DNA from: Porphyra umbilicalis
Taxonomy: Eukaryota > Rhodophyta > Bangiophyceae > Bangiales > Bangiaceae
DNA length: 64,000 nucleotides
Direction: 5' to 3'
Assembly (NCBI GenBank): GCA_002049455.2
Contig: KV918954.1
Location: forward strand, 82,664 to 146,663
Part shown: positions 33,317 to 45,412 of the stretch, piece after piece
Numbering within the stretch: the first letter of the stretch is position 1
How the letters are laid out: each line of letters begins with the position of its first letter
Translations under genes and position numbers: made by a program
The notes under the pieces: generated by a model
What the model was told of the DNA's origin: nothing
Seen by the model: the letters and a program-made list of their open reading frames with translations, nothing else
The model's database searches: none

Positions 33317-33764
33317 TTGCTTACCTCCAAAAATTGGCGGTTGCAGAGAGAAGGGGGCAGAGCCGACGACACAACATGGAAATGAGGTCGCATTGGCTGT
33401 TCGACAAGCCAAGATCAAACAATTGTCTGGGAGTTACCGCCAGTAATCTTGCAAGCCAATCAACGTGTCTTGCAGGAGTTACGCAGAGCCATTTCAACCC
33501 ACAATGGGATTATATGAGTCTTTTTGGCTGCTTGCTTGGGCCTGAAGAGGTCATGGACAGGGTTCTGGACCAGACCTGTGATTTGTCATGAGATCAACAA
33601 ATTTCTTCAGATTTCTTGACATCCTGATGTACGTTTCCAGTGCGCAGAGCTGCATGAGGAGACTGTGTAAGAAACTCAAATGATTCCTAGGCTTTCCGTT
33701 GGTCCACGTGCGCTGTAGAATGATTGCAACCACTCTGCAACCGCCATTTTTTGGAGTTCAGCAA
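33317..33764 (-). mobile_element. MITE-2 copy 2, 448 bp, inverted relative to copy 1
   Basis: The ends are TTGCTTACCTCC and GGAGTTCAGCAA, with TA at 33315-33316 and 33765-33766. The interior is the reverse complement of 27884-28331, for example the stretch around GATTTGTCATGAGATCAACA. Confidence 0.9.
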
Positions 33765-33766
33765 TA

Positions 33767-34898
33767 GTGTCTATTCTTCCTCGAAAGAGGATCAAATGAT
33801 CCTCTCGTGAGGATCATTTGATCCTCTTCCAGAATCGTCAATTCCAGGCCATCTGAGTAGGAAAACGGGCGATCTGGTCCCTACAGAATCACTGCGATGC
33901 GTTTCTCGTCGATACCAGTGCGCTGGGCCGCAACGGCCCAGGTACAGCATGAAGAAGGCAGGGACTCTGTTATGTTTCTTTGAAAGAGGGATTCCCCTAA
34001 GTACATTACGACAACTGGCGGCTGGTCCGCAGTTAGACCCTTCCGCCGCCCACTCTTGCCAGTGCTCACGACGCGCTGCGTCAACGAGTGCTGCCGGGGC
34101 GCCCCGCCGGCGCCCGACAGGGCGCCGACGCGCGTCGCCGCCTTGTGCGCCGCACCGGACGAGGCGGTGAGGCGGTGACGGAGGGACCAATGTTTTTCGT
34201 GCGCACACGCGCGGCGACAAAACCGTGGGGGGCTGGTGGGGTCGCCCTCCTGGCGCAGGGCGGACGGCGCACTGGCCCCTATAAAGCGAGAAGTGTAGCT
34301 AGGGCTGACGCGGCCGGTGGAAGGGGGGGGGCAGGAAGGCGGCCGGGTGGGCGGGGGGGCGGGGGGGGTGGTGCAGGACTCGACAGCGCTGGGGGGGGTG
34401 ACGCAGGGGGGGGGACACCGCCAGACACATGCAAGGCAGCGTCACCCATGCGCTTGCGACGCACCATGGTTGCAGCGAGGGGGGAAGCGAGAGAAAGAGA
34501 AAGTCGAAAGGGGGGGGGGGCGGTCTCGGTTAGTGACCACGCGAACGCACGGCCGTCTGCGGCCGACGGATTGTGGTGCGTTGATGGGGACGAGGCGGGG
34601 CCGCTTGGCGGGCAGAAGGCATCCGATGTGTGAGCTGAGAGCGGATTTTCGGTGGACGCCGTACGGAACGGGGGCGTGGCGGGAATGCGCTTGCTGCGCG
34701 ACAAAAAAAGTGCCATATGTCGAGTTTCTCTCCTTTTTGGATGCACCGAAAGTCTCCCATGCGTAAACAGATCGCGCTGAGTTCGTTTCTGGTTTCAGAA
34801 AAGACGCCAGACGCTGGGAAGCACTCGTAAACGCGTGCCATAAAAGAGGATCAAATGATCCTAAAAGGATCAAATGATGCTGTTGGTAGAATAGACAC
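33767..34898. mobile_element. MITE-1-related element, 1132 bp, TA target, G-rich core
   Basis: The ends are GTGTCTATTCTTCC and GGTAGAATAGACAC, sharing GTGTCTATTCT with the 289-bp MITE at 10930. TA lies on both sides (33765-33766, 34899-34900), and the left TA is also the right target of MITE-2. Palindromic GATCAAATGATC units line both ends. The core (34310-34530) has many G runs on the + strand. No convincing coding frame was found. Confidence 0.82.
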
Positions 34899-34900
34899 TA

Positions 34901-35497
34901 GAGTTCTAGATCGCAGAGGACCACACAGGCCCAGGGTCACTTAGCAGGCCATATCATTCGGATGGCTAGCAAGACGGTCACTAACTGAGTTACCCAAGTG
35001 ACGGCCTAACGAGCGACTTGCTTTCGTACCGAAGCTCGGAAATATACACCCAAATAGGGTAACCGTTACATCTTCCTAATCGTCCTCGGTTTTCATCCTG
35101 CGCTACTGTTTTGGTATTTACGCCTTTCTTACTTAATGGGCTTCGTTTGCGCGGGAGCGATGCGTGGTTTACTACCTTCCACACCCAGTGGGAGTGGGTG
35201 GCCCTGGTGAGTCGGGGTGCGTGTCTATGTTGGGACCCCTTTTTGCGTGTTATGGGCGGGGTCCCCGAGGGTATAAGGGGGGAGGTCTGCGGTGCTGGCC
35301 CCGACCCCCTTCGCCCACCAAGAAAAACATTCGGCTCCAACAGTGCTGTGTCGTGCTCGTCGGGGTGTACCCGGCCAGGCCAGTTGTGAGTTGGCGGTTC
35401 TGGTGTTTTCTTTCGGGGTCCTGGCTCGGGATTACAGGGCGTCACGGCACGGTCGCCGCCTGGGCTGCGGGTGGATGTGCTGTGACGCCGCAGGTGG
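34901..35497. other. Unassigned sequence between MITE-1 and A3
   Basis: No gene or repeat was recognised. It may be the continuation of the D 3' flank. Family-A integrase sequence starts abruptly near 35498. Confidence 0.3.
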
Positions 35498-37509
35498 TTG
35501 TCCGCCTACGGGCCACCGGACCGGATCCTATCGGACCAAGGGCCTCAGTTCATATCGAACTTCTTCATCGCTTTGATGAAAATGCTTGGCATTGAAACGG
35601 TTCGCACCACGGCGTATCACCTCCAAACCAATTGGCAAGTTGAACTGTACAACCGTTCCATGGCTACTCAGCTGCGACACCTCGTCGCCGACGACCCATG
35701 ACGATGGCACGAGCTACTCCCGGTACTCATCATGGCATATATTAGCCAACCGCACCGATCTGAGGGTATCGCTCCATTTGAGCTCGTTATCCCAAGGCGG
35801 ATTCCCAACCTCACGGTTCGCAACTTGCCCCCGGGCACTCGGCTGACCAATAAGGGAACGCTGAAAGATGGGTCACCCCTAGCTCGAAAACACGAGTTCA
35901 TGGCCCGCCTGCGCAAGCAGATCCCCATCGCAGTCGATGCCTTGCGTAAGACGCAACAACGTTACGAACGTAGCTTCGACCATCGCGTCGCAACCCGCAA
36001 TGCGGACGTCAATATCGGCGACTACGTATACACAAACAACCACGACCGACAAAACAAGCTGCAAAGCAAAGCCATTGGACCCTTCGTGGTCATCAACGCA
36101 GACGCGGATGCCTCCACGTTTGTCATTGACATTGACAGGGAGGAAGAACGTGTCAGCAGTGATCATGTCACCCCAGCTCCTGGTCCAACGACGACGGACA
36201 CGGAGCCGCACCTTCTGCTAGATGGTCTAGACCAACGCAAGCCACCCCCGGCAACGGCCGACGAGTATGTGATTGACAAACTCCTAGGCTTACACCAGAC
36301 TGGCGACAGCTATACCACGAAGGTGCGCTGGTTCGACTACGGGTCGAAAGACGACACCTGGGAACCCCTGGAGAATCTTCTACGCAACCTGGTGGTGCGC
36401 TTTCTTCGACAGAATAAGAAGCATGTATTGCTGATCCCCGAATTTTGTCCTCGGGGACAGAGACCGCGACTGACTCTGACAAAGAGCACTCTATTTGTTT
36501 CACACGACAGTAAGAAGGCATCGAGGCCAATATGATGCCCGCATTTGGTTCCAGGACCCTGCATCCAGCAGAACTCACTGTTGGTTGCCGCTGGATCCGC
36601 TTTTCTTGGTATGGAGCAAGCTGCCCACGCGAGATTCTGAGATTTTCTACTGCTCCCTCGCAAGAAGTGCAGAAAAAAAGAGGCGCTGATGTTGGTTTCC
36701 AGGCTGTATGGGGACATGTAAGCAATCAGAAGCATTAACTCAGTCCCAGGGGCGCATCTGATTGGTGGTGAGAGTCGGTCCGCAATTCAGTCTCTGTCTA
36801 CCAGGACAAAACTCGGGAATCAGCAATACCAGGGTATGAATGGCAAACGCCAACACGGCGAAGTCGCCGACAAGCCGGGCTCACAACCGTGGCGAACATC
36901 GTCATGGACACCACGTGGATACCCACTATCCAACATGTCCATGTTACCGGTGACGGGGTTATCCATGCCAATGTCTCGAGGACAGATTTAACTACCACCG
37001 CCACATTTGAGGTTGTACTTCTTGTCGCGTGGCTTAAGTTGACTCTACCCACCATGACACGCAACATTGCGTATGATCCGCAACTTGCCTTGCGGCATTT
37101 CCCTCGGCTAAACCGTGCTTACGGTCCGTACACCTGCGTGTGGCCAAAATTCGCGCAAGCGACACTGATAGAATCCGATCCCTCGGTTCCAGCGCTCCCA
37201 AACGGATTCCTCGTACCACCAGTATAGCACTTGGATTCAATCCTTCGTCGCCTGGCGACCTCCACAGAGGAAGCGACCGTGGTCATCCCACAATGGACAA
37301 ACACCAGTTGGTACGCAACCGCCATACGCGCATGTTTCGAGTACGAAGTACTTTTATCAACAGATGCAAGGGATACGAATCCCACACCATGGTTCATGCT
37401 GGCTCGCCACTTCCTCCATCGCTCTGGTGATAAACAGAAGAACTGTGAAGTGGATACAAACATGTCAAACGACAAACAATCACAAGACGACGAAAAATCA
37501 ACACCTTAA
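35498..37509 (+). pseudogene. pol: A3 pol 3' part, interrupted by MITE-3
   Basis: The frame runs from the integrase core to the C-terminal domain. A TGA at 35699-35701 follows VADDP, as in A2, and the chromodomain (about 36260-36420) is intact up to KKHV. MITE-3 (36428-36826) follows, then PGYEWQTPTRRSRRQ continues precisely where A1 has PGCEWQMPTRRSRRQ. A stop at 37225-37227 lies in the C-terminal domain, and the last frame ends at 37509. The sequence is closer to A2 than to A1. Confidence 0.85.
36428..36826 (+). mobile_element. MITE-3 copy 1, 399 bp, TA target
   Basis: The ends are TTGCTGATCCCCGA and TCGGGAATCAGCAA, flanked by TA (36426-36427 and 36827-36828). Taking the element and one TA out gives a continuous pol frame. 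The other copy, at 52783-53181, is also 399 bp and lies in the opposite orientation. Confidence 0.92.
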
Positions 37510-37582
37510 AGGCGTAAGCCCAAGATATTGGCACCCCCTGCAGCCATGGTCAACCAAGCAAGGCACTTAACAGTGAACCCTG

Positions 37583-39553
37583 CTACTCTTCCTCCTCATC
37601 GCTACGACGCGAGTCGCGACGGCAAGGGTGGCGAGAGCCAACGCTGGCCCCCGACTCCTGGGAAACGCTATGCGCACGCGTGTTGCGCGCCGACGGCGGG
37701 GCCCCGCCTGACGGCCCCCCGTCCGCATGAGCGCGACGCCCCAGATCGCTCTGGGCATTGAAGCGCGTCGGCGCTACCGCTTCCTCCGGCTGAACAGCCT
37801 CGAGGTGCTGAGAAAAGCGCTCGTAGTTGGCATCGCCATCGACGGCGCCAGCCAAGGCCTGCACAATATTGTCAAAGGCCGGCTCAACCCCTCGCCCGTC
37901 CGCCCGCTCCACAGCACGGCGCAAGCCAGTAACTTGAACAACCAAGGCATGCGCCACCGCTGACGCAGCAGCCCAACGGGGCGCGCGAAGGCGCACGTCG
38001 CGCACGCGCGCCGACCCAAACAGGGCAACCGCCGCGGAGGACGAGGCACGCGTCGGCCAAGTGGCCTCGATGGCCCGTGGCGGCGATATCGACCGCGAGC
38101 GATCGCGACGCGGCGAACGCGGACGGTGGTAACCACCACGATCGCCACTGATGGCTTAAGCCCCCACCGAATGGGTCTGCTGACCGCGACGCCACACCCC
38201 AAGGTGACTCGGAGGAACCGTTGCCACATGAGCAGGCGCGTTCGGTTCAGGTGCTCAATCGAAATTCACACACGCGTGTCGAAGGCAAAAGCCTACCTCC
38301 TTGGTCGCATCGACCGTCACGCGCACCTGTCGCGCCTCGCCGGTGTCTTGGTCCCGACGGACCACGTCCTTAAGGACGACCTTCCAAGGGAACACGTCCA
38401 TTGCGCGGCGCATCTTGCTATACAAGGCATGTGGCGCCTAGCCGTCAGGCGCCTCACGCAGTTTGGACTTGTCCAGGACGTCAAAGTGACGCAGTGTCTT
38501 TTCGTCCAGACGGACAAAATCCTTGTCCTCTTGAAAGGTGCGAACCCAAGCAGCAGTCAGACTGCAGTAGTACTCCGAGTACACAATCTTTCAAGCAGAA
38601 CTATACTCGCTTCGCAACGAGTCCGCCAGTTACGACACCACAACCGGGGTCGCCACCCAAAGATTGGTCTTGGGCTCCCAGTCGGGAACTGGCGGAAGCC
38701 ATCAAGACAAGTCAAACGACTTCGGCGCCCGGAGGAATCCGGCTGACCACTCCGTCGGCAATAACCCGCAGCCGCGAAAGAACCGTGTGTCCGCCGCGCG
38801 GCGATGACCGCTCGCGAACAGCGGCAGCGGGAAGTGGTTCGGTAGCTCGCTCATGCAAGGGCTTCGATCTTCACAGACCGCATCGTTCTCCTCCGCCGCC
38901 ACCAGCGTAAGCTGATTCAGGTACTCCGCCAAACCGGCACCGTGGCCGATCGGGACCGCGAGGTCCGTGGCCACCGAGCGCCCGAAGAAGACGGCCTTCG
39001 GCCAGTTCCGCCACAAGCGGCGAAACAAGTTGGCTGCCGCCTCGAAGGTCTCGGTCCCCTTCACGGGAAACAACAAAGCTTTGATGTACACCAATCGGTG
39101 GAATGGGTGCAAGGGCACTTGGTACCAAATATCTTCGTTGCAAAACGACATGACCTCGTATATACGGCGCTGTGGCCTCTGGTTCCCAAAGAACGGGTCC
39201 CCGTGGGCCTCGATCACGCGGTCCCCAGCATAGCTGGGCGCACCGTGTTCGGCCAACACGTCGACGAAGCCCGGCAGGGCCTCGTACCGCGCGTGAAGAA
39301 GCCGAGTGTGCGCGCGAGCGCGGTTGCGAATGCAAATGTCATACAGACCTTGGTCAGCGACGACCGGGACCCCGTCAACCACCTCGGTTGGGCCAATGTG
39401 CGCATATAATATGCCGCTAGGCTTGAACTGTTGCAGAATCTCCGGGTCGGTGGACCGTTCGACATCGGGTCCGTCACCCTCCACAACGTGAGCCACAAGC
39501 GCCTCGCCGGTGGCGTTGCCGCCGTCAACCGCCATCGCTGCTTGGTCCGCCAT
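37583..39553 (-). pseudogene. Antisense gene of family A (A3 copy), near full length
   Basis: One minus-strand frame covers 657 codons from ATG 39553 (MADQAAMAVDGG) to 37583 (ending RRSDEEEE). It is broken by TGA at 38702-38704, a TAG near 38434 and a TAA near 38156, with the same frame kept on both sides of each. It holds an N-terminal part (GPTEVVDGVPVVADQ), a middle region with Trp-rich helices (RRLWRNWPKAVFFG), an RS-rich stretch (RPRSPRRDRSRSISPPRA) and a helical region (AHALVVQVTGLRRAVERAD). In position, direction and order it matches the antisense genes of B and D, but sequence similarity to them is weak. A1 and A2 have lost about 1.9 kb of it. Function unknown. Confidence 0.6.
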
Positions 39554-39596
39554 GCTGGTACCTGGGTGCGAACCCTTCCCTCCCCCGTACGTAGCC

Positions 39597-39870
39597 GCAA
39601 GGCAAACCGCCCGCGCCGCAAGGCAAACCACCCGCGTCGCCGGCCTTGCCGCCCTTGTCTTCGTCGCCCTCGCCGCCGGCCTTGCCGCCCTTGCGCGCCG
39701 CCGCCGGGCTCGCCGGCCTTGCCGCCCTTGCCGCCGTCGCGCTTAGCTGACGGGCTGGCCACCGGCGCCAACGGGCTCTTCGCCCTTGCCTTCGGCCTTG
39801 CCGCCCTTGCCCCCCTTGCGCGCCGCCACCGGGCTTGCCGCCCTTGCCGACTTGCCGCACTTGAGCCCCG
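39597..39870 (+). repeat. Tandem GC-rich array in A3
   Basis: This is a shorter version of the arrays in A1 and A2, with AAGGCAAACC and CTTGCCGCCCTTG units. It lies between the start of the antisense gene and the LTR. Confidence 0.7.
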
Positions 39871-40549
39871 CCGCCGGGCGCGCCGCCCCCCCCCAGCCCC
39901 TCGCCCACACTCACCGGGTCCTTAACCTCGCGGATGGCCACCTCGCGGTTGAGCACCCCTACTCAAGAAATGCCGTTGGGCCTCAACCTGTGCGAGAGCA
40001 CGAAGACACGGGATGGCCCCGTGCCGACAAATGCGGACCTGCACACGACACGGTGGTGACCGGTCTCAGGGTACGTACCCCCCCCTCGGTAACACGGACC
40101 CGCGTCCCGGCTTTCGCCTTGTCGCCGGGGGAGTCGAACCCCGACGAAGTAGGCGCCACCCGGCAACGACGACGGTAACCCCAGCACGTGCTGTACGGCA
40201 CGTCCGCACACCGGCGGGTCTTAACCCCGACACTCGTCACCCGGCACCCGGCCGCCTGGCCCACACTCCGACGCAGACCCGCCTGCGCGGGCGTGCTTAC
40301 GCGTAAGCTTCGATCTGACCCGCAGCGCAAGCTGCTCGCCACACACGCACGCGCGTGCGTGGCAAGACGGTCGTGACCGGCGCCGGCGAACCGCCACGTC
40401 CCCCCGATTGGGACTGGGCGGCGCCCCTGCACGACTCCCGCCGCCTGGGCGGTTGCGCCCGCGCGGGCCCGTACGAGTCCGCGATCGCCCAATCGGGCTT
40501 CACCATCCTCGGATCTCACTGGGACGCTTGGAATCTTGCGTTGGAGGTA

Positions 40550-40945
40550 CATCGCATATCTCTGCTCCAAATTGGCAATTGGCCGCAAGTAGCCCCCTTG
40601 ACGCGCCCAAGCCCATGTATTGTGGGCGTTGGCCTGTGGCACGCCCTTTGGGGGGTAACTTCCGCATTGTTCATTTTTGATTGTTTGTTTGCTTGCCTGT
40701 CTTATCTGTCTGCCGGCACTCATTACGATCGCTTGTGATTGGACGGCCGATCGACTAGTGCCCTCGTTCATATTAAATCACCATGGGTCCGGGGTCGCCG
40801 TCGTGGGCACCACCCGGCTCCGCATCGGATGCCCTTCAACAAAAGGTCTTTCTTCCTCGCTGCGACGGCGATAGAACTCGCTTTATTGCTTGGCTACGGT
40901 CGGTCCCAGTACACTGGTAATTGCACCAACGTGATTAATACGACA
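40550..40945 (+). repeat. 3' LTR of A3
   Basis: 396 bp. The first bases are mutated (CATCGCATATC for TGTAGCATATC) and the end is ATACGACA. Otherwise it is collinear with the other family-A LTRs, and it looks older than theirs. Confidence 0.85.
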
Positions 40946-40947
40946 GC

Positions 40948-42326
40948 TGCGGTGGCGGCAGCGGCACCCTTCTTCTCGCCGCACGCCGTGCCCGCCTCGG
41001 CAATGTGAATGTTTGTGCCCCCGTGCGCGCTGGCGGCTATGGGCCCGGCCGGCGTGCCTGGAGTGAGTGCGTTGCCGAGCGCGCCACCGCCCTCAAGGCC
41101 AGGGTATTGCACGCGCGTGACTGGAATTCCCACACAACCCCGATTTGTTCCCTGGCCTTATGGACAGGGTGCTCTCAAAGTGCAGTGATGCACACATATA
41201 CTTGGACCAAAACACTTGCCCTGAGTTTCAGAGGTGGCGTGTCCTCAGGGATCTGAGGGCGTGTCAGTGCGGGAAGGGTCAAGATGACGCTAAAAGCGAA
41301 TGGTTTACGTGGCTGAGAAAGACTGTCCTGCCACAGGGGTCACGGGGACCGGACAGCGCCTGCCCCCTTGCCCCCCCCACCGCCCCGAGTTGCGCACGGC
41401 TACCGCGTGCAGCGACTTCCGGGGTTCGACGCGCCCACGATGACTCGCGGGTGATCGTGCCTGCGCGCCTGCTTCTGTTGCGGCGGCGCGTCGGCCGTTG
41501 CTGACGCCATCTAGCGGCGCGGTTAAAGGCGCCCCGTCACGCAGCGGTCGGTCCCAACGGCCCGCCCGTGCGCCGTGTCTGCCTTCCCGCCCGTCGTGCG
41601 CAGGTGCGCTGCGCGACGGTGTGACGACCCCACCTGTGGGCGCCGCGCGACGCCGGCGGGCCGCCGCCGCTGCGGTGGCGGAGGCAGCACCCCTCTCCCC
41701 GCCCCGCGCCCCCCCCACCACGGCAACGTGACTGTAGGTGCCTTCGTGCGCGCTTGCGACCATGGAGCCGGCCTGCGCGCCTGCGCAGCGAGCCCAGAAT
41801 CATCGTCAAAAGCACGTCTGTTTTTTCCTGTTTTGAGCCTCTTGGAGGCCCGTATTCCTGTTTCAATAAACAGAACTCCTGTGCAAAAGACAGACCGACC
41901 CCCCTTGACAGTATCTCAGAGGCCATCCCATGCGAGGTCCTTTAATATTTGTGTTTGCGAGAACAAGAATCGTTCCTCACTCCACACATTGCGCCTGTTA
42001 GCAGGGCCATAGATGCTTCTCCGTCTCTCTCTTTTTCTGGAAGGGTGAAGTGTATACGTCTTATGCTGTGTCTCTCTTTTTACGAGTGGAGATGCATCTA
42101 TCCCGGCGAACAGATGCTTTTGGCGCCCGTTCTGGAAAATAGCAGCCCTGACAGAGCCCCAGGGCGGTTTGCAGATTATCTGTTCGTCCCAAGACACCCA
42201 AAAGCAGACGTGCTCTTGAAGACTGTTTTGGGCCCGCTGTGCTGGTGGTGATGCGTCGCCGAGCGCGCCACCGCCCTGATGGCCAGGGTGTTATTATAAT
42301 GCACGCACGTGCCTGGAATCACGAAC
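40948..42326. repeat. Duplicated non-coding segment, second copy split by a TIR element
   Basis: Sequence at 40948-41135 (TGCGGTGGCGG..., later CCGAGCGCGCCACCGCCCT and GGCCAGGGT) recurs as 41666-41792 plus 42244-42326. The second copy is interrupted by 41793-42232. No gene is supported here. Confidence 0.55.
41793..42232. mobile_element. TIR insertion, about 440 bp
   Basis: CCCAGAATCATCGTCAAAAG at the left and the inverse of CCCAAAACAGTCTTCAAGAG at the right both continue into AGCACGTCTG. No clear target duplication was found, so the exact ends are uncertain. Confidence 0.5.
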
Positions 42327-44114
42327 TGGTACAGTTGTCACGTGCTGAGGAGGGACGGATACAGTCAAAGCTGGTCGACGCGATTGGGGCCGGATTGGGG
42401 CCTGATTGGAACGTCGCGTTCCCATTGGCTAGAACGCACTTGTGCGCGCCGTGCACGCGCCTTCCAGACAGGGCCTAAGGGTAAGGTTGGCATATCGGTA
42501 AATTTGGTCGATAAACGATATAGGTAAGGGTCGGTATCCCGATCGATAATCGGTATTTGTCAATCGCTCAACTGTCGATACATGTCAGTATGGTACTTCT
42601 ATTGGTACTTATGATTGGGAGGAACTCTACTGATGCCACACAACATACGAGGCACCTGACAGACCCACCATATTTTTGTCACCGACCAGACAGACCAGCA
42701 AACCAGCCGCGATACATAAGATACTGAGCGCATAAGGCACCAGTGTCTGGCAAACATACCCTCCCGCGCCAGTCCCGGTGGCCCGCTCTGCCGGAGCAAG
42801 GGTGCCCACTGCCATCTCATGACGTGCCTGGGTATCTCCAAAAGGTAGTGTGGCGGTTGCGCACCATCGGTGCCACCAAGTTCCCTTTGCGCCATACTGT
42901 TGGCAGCAGAGTGGGCGAGCAGTCTGCTATCGATATGTGTGCATTGATGCATGAGGAAAAGAGAGCGTGGCTTGGCATGCAAGAGAATAATTGACAGGGG
43001 GGCGAAGATATGGGTCCAAGCTACCTCAGGTCAGGCACGGTCGAACTCGTGGCGCTGGTTGGGTGGAGTGCAGATGCGAGCAGTTGCACTGTGAGATGGA
43101 ATACTATCTTCGAGAACATCTGCAGGATTATCACTTTGAGATATATAAAAGGTTATCTCCTGGATTTATGGTCAAACAATTCTGAAGATGATGGCACAGA
43201 CCGCCCTGGAATTGCTTAGAGCGAATCCCGAAGACAGTCTGGAAGCGGACTGTGGAATCATTCGGGGAGCAATATCGCGGATCGTGTCATGACGACTGCG
43301 AGACGACAGCGGGATCGTTGCGAGAATCGTTCTAGAGACTGTTCTCGACGATAGTCCAGCGACATTTTTCCATCAACAGCTATACTACACAGGTTGCGCA
43401 ATCGTTTTGCTGATGATGGTTTGGAGAAAAAGGAAACAGTAACTTCCCTAAACCAGTTCGTCTGAACAGACCGCTCACATAGACTTGAGGATCACCCAAA
43501 GGCTTGTCAGTGCGCTTGTCTCCAGCTCTACCTTTTGTTACAATCCGTATGATGGCTCGCTGACTAACCCAGCATGCCATTCCGGTTGACCATCTGCTGA
43601 TACAGACTGAAGAACGAACTGGAAGCTCGTCCCACGTTAATTCGCGGGACATTTGTTAGGCGACTATCGTGCCACCCTGTCTGTAAGTCAGACATAAGAA
43701 CGATCCTCATCACTGTCAGTTGGGAAATGTGCCAGCAGGCTTCGCAGTCCGTCTGAAAGATCTACATCAATGTCTGTCCTAGACCCTATCGGCCTGCTCT
43801 ATTTGTTGCACCTGCTCATGGACTGTCTGCCAGAAGAATTGCATAATATTTCTGTTGCTCATCTGTTTGTTTATCAGTCGAACACGGTGATTTTCTGCCT
43901 TGCAACCAGTCTCAGAGACTGTTTTCGAGAAAGAAATAAAGACGTGATGAGGTATGGTTTTTCGCTTCATCTACTACGTTGTTATACGAGACTGTCTTTG
44001 GGGCAATGAGAAAGAATAAGTCCATTAGAATAATAAACGCACAGAGAGATAAAAAACAAAAAAACGGAGTAGAAACAGCAACCCCCCAAGCATATGATGA
44101 TCACTCGGGCTGTT
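42327..44114. other. No supported gene
   Basis: Only short frames without coding character. Weak inverted words CCCGAAGACAGTCT (about 43227) and AGACTGTCTTTGGGG (about 43989) could mark an old TIR element, but no target duplication is seen. Confidence 0.3.
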
Positions 44115-45199
44115 CTAGTCCGCCTCTTCATCAGCAGACAGGTTGAACTGAGAGGCAGCAATGTCCTTGAGCTCGTCGCAGATGCACTGGACAACTGAAT
44201 TGCGTACGTCGGCACTGTCCGGCCGGAAGAGCTTAGGCATCTCGTTCTTCTCAATGTAGCTCTTGATGTGGTGTGCTCCCGCAGCCCGAGTCCCCGCGGT
44301 GATGTCCCCGGGATCGACGCACAAGAATTCAGCAATAATGGACGCAGCAGCTGCCTCCAAGTCCAGGAAGCACGTGGCTCTGGCATCAGAGTCGTCCAAG
44401 ACCAACTGGTATCGAGTGACCCGGTCCGAGAGTGCTGCGCTTGCTGGTGCCAGTTGATCTTCGTTGTCTCGTAGAACTTGAAGAGGCTGTATCGTCGCCT
44501 GCGGTACGCCAGCGTCCAAGTAGACGCCAATCTTGCGGTAGATCATCAGACGCGTCGCGTTCCGTCTACGGTTGCACACGTTACGGAGCTTCCTGTTCAG
44601 CGCCACCTTGTCCTCTTTCTTTTTCCCAATGCGACCGGCCACCGTAGAGTCAACCTTGGACACGGCCTTGTCCACGGCACGCTCCATGGCGGTACGAAGG
44701 CATCTTGCGCTGTCCTTCTTGGGCCCTTCTAAGTGACCTTTCGGGCAGATCCACGTCAGGCATTCATGCATTGGGGCATCATGGTGGTTCTCAATACGTC
44801 CAGTATCCATCTTGTTGTGAAAAATGGCCCGCACCATGTTCTGTCCGTACCGCGCAAACTCAGAGCACACAGCTGACTGAAAAAAGAAGAAGGAAATGGA
44901 AATCGGAGGCTGAAGACGTTAGTTATCGTACGAAGCGACCCTTGGCAGGCACGTCCTGGCAATTATCACACAACAAGCATGACTTCACGCATGCACCCCT
45001 ATTCACCGAGGAGACCCATCCGTTTTTGACTTACTCTATGTTGGGACCATAGCTCATTTTCCAAGGAGGAACTTCTGACCGTAGCGGTCCGCTCAGATGT
45101 GGACCCAGGCGTGGAACCCGGTGTCGAGGGGCTGCCTCCCGACACTTCGCTTCCCGACATCGGGATCCGGAAGACCACGCCTGCACCAGACGTCTTCAA
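44115..45199 (-). CDS. Spliced gene of unknown function (two exons seen)
   Basis: The 3' exon is 44876-44115 and ends at TAG. Upstream, a polypyrimidine tract and CAG (acceptor, intron end 44877) and a GTAAGT donor (45034-45029) define a 158-bp phase-0 intron. The preceding exon reads ...LENELWSQHR up to 45035. Across the junction the frame continues as SAVCSEFARYGQNM. The product is hydrophilic and basic in its first half (RKLRNVCNRRRNATRLM), with two Cys near HECLTWICPKGH and an acidic C-terminus (SADEEAD). I recognise no family. The 5' limit is uncertain: the frame is open to at least 45199 without a clear ATG, so a further exon is likely. It could be host or transposon-borne. Confidence 0.5.
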
Positions 45200-45412
45200 A
45201 CAGCCAGAGACTCTGCAGTAGGCAGTCGTCGCCAGCTATGTGGAAAGCAGGTTGCCCGAGCACGAAGCGAGGACCACCCGTTCAGCGTGCCCCTGCGGAG
45301 GAGCAGCCTCTTCCGGAGCAGCCCCCTTAAGCGCCACAGATAGTCAACCGCACCCGTGGGCAACAGACATGTAACCTGTCAGCAATCGTCCAATGTACCT
45401 TCACAGCAGCGC

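Larger units (their letters stand above)
35498..40945 (+). mobile_element. Ty3/Gypsy family A, copy A3, 5'-truncated
   Basis: The copy starts inside the integrase core (YGPPDRILSDQGPQF) with no LTR, gag or RT to its left. It continues through the integrase tail, chromodomain (split by MITE-3), C-terminal domain, a nearly full-length antisense gene (37583-39553), a short tandem array and a 396-bp LTR (40550-40945). It is the only family-A copy in the window that keeps the antisense gene. Confidence 0.88.

Noticed and set aside
34088-34633. 181-codon frame in the MITE-1-type element
   Set aside because: Translation is dominated by Gly/Arg runs from G-rich DNA, with overlapping frames on the other strand and no domain.
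43227-44003. TIR element with AAGACAGTCT ends
   Set aside because: The matching ends are only about 13 bp with an indel, and no target duplication was found.
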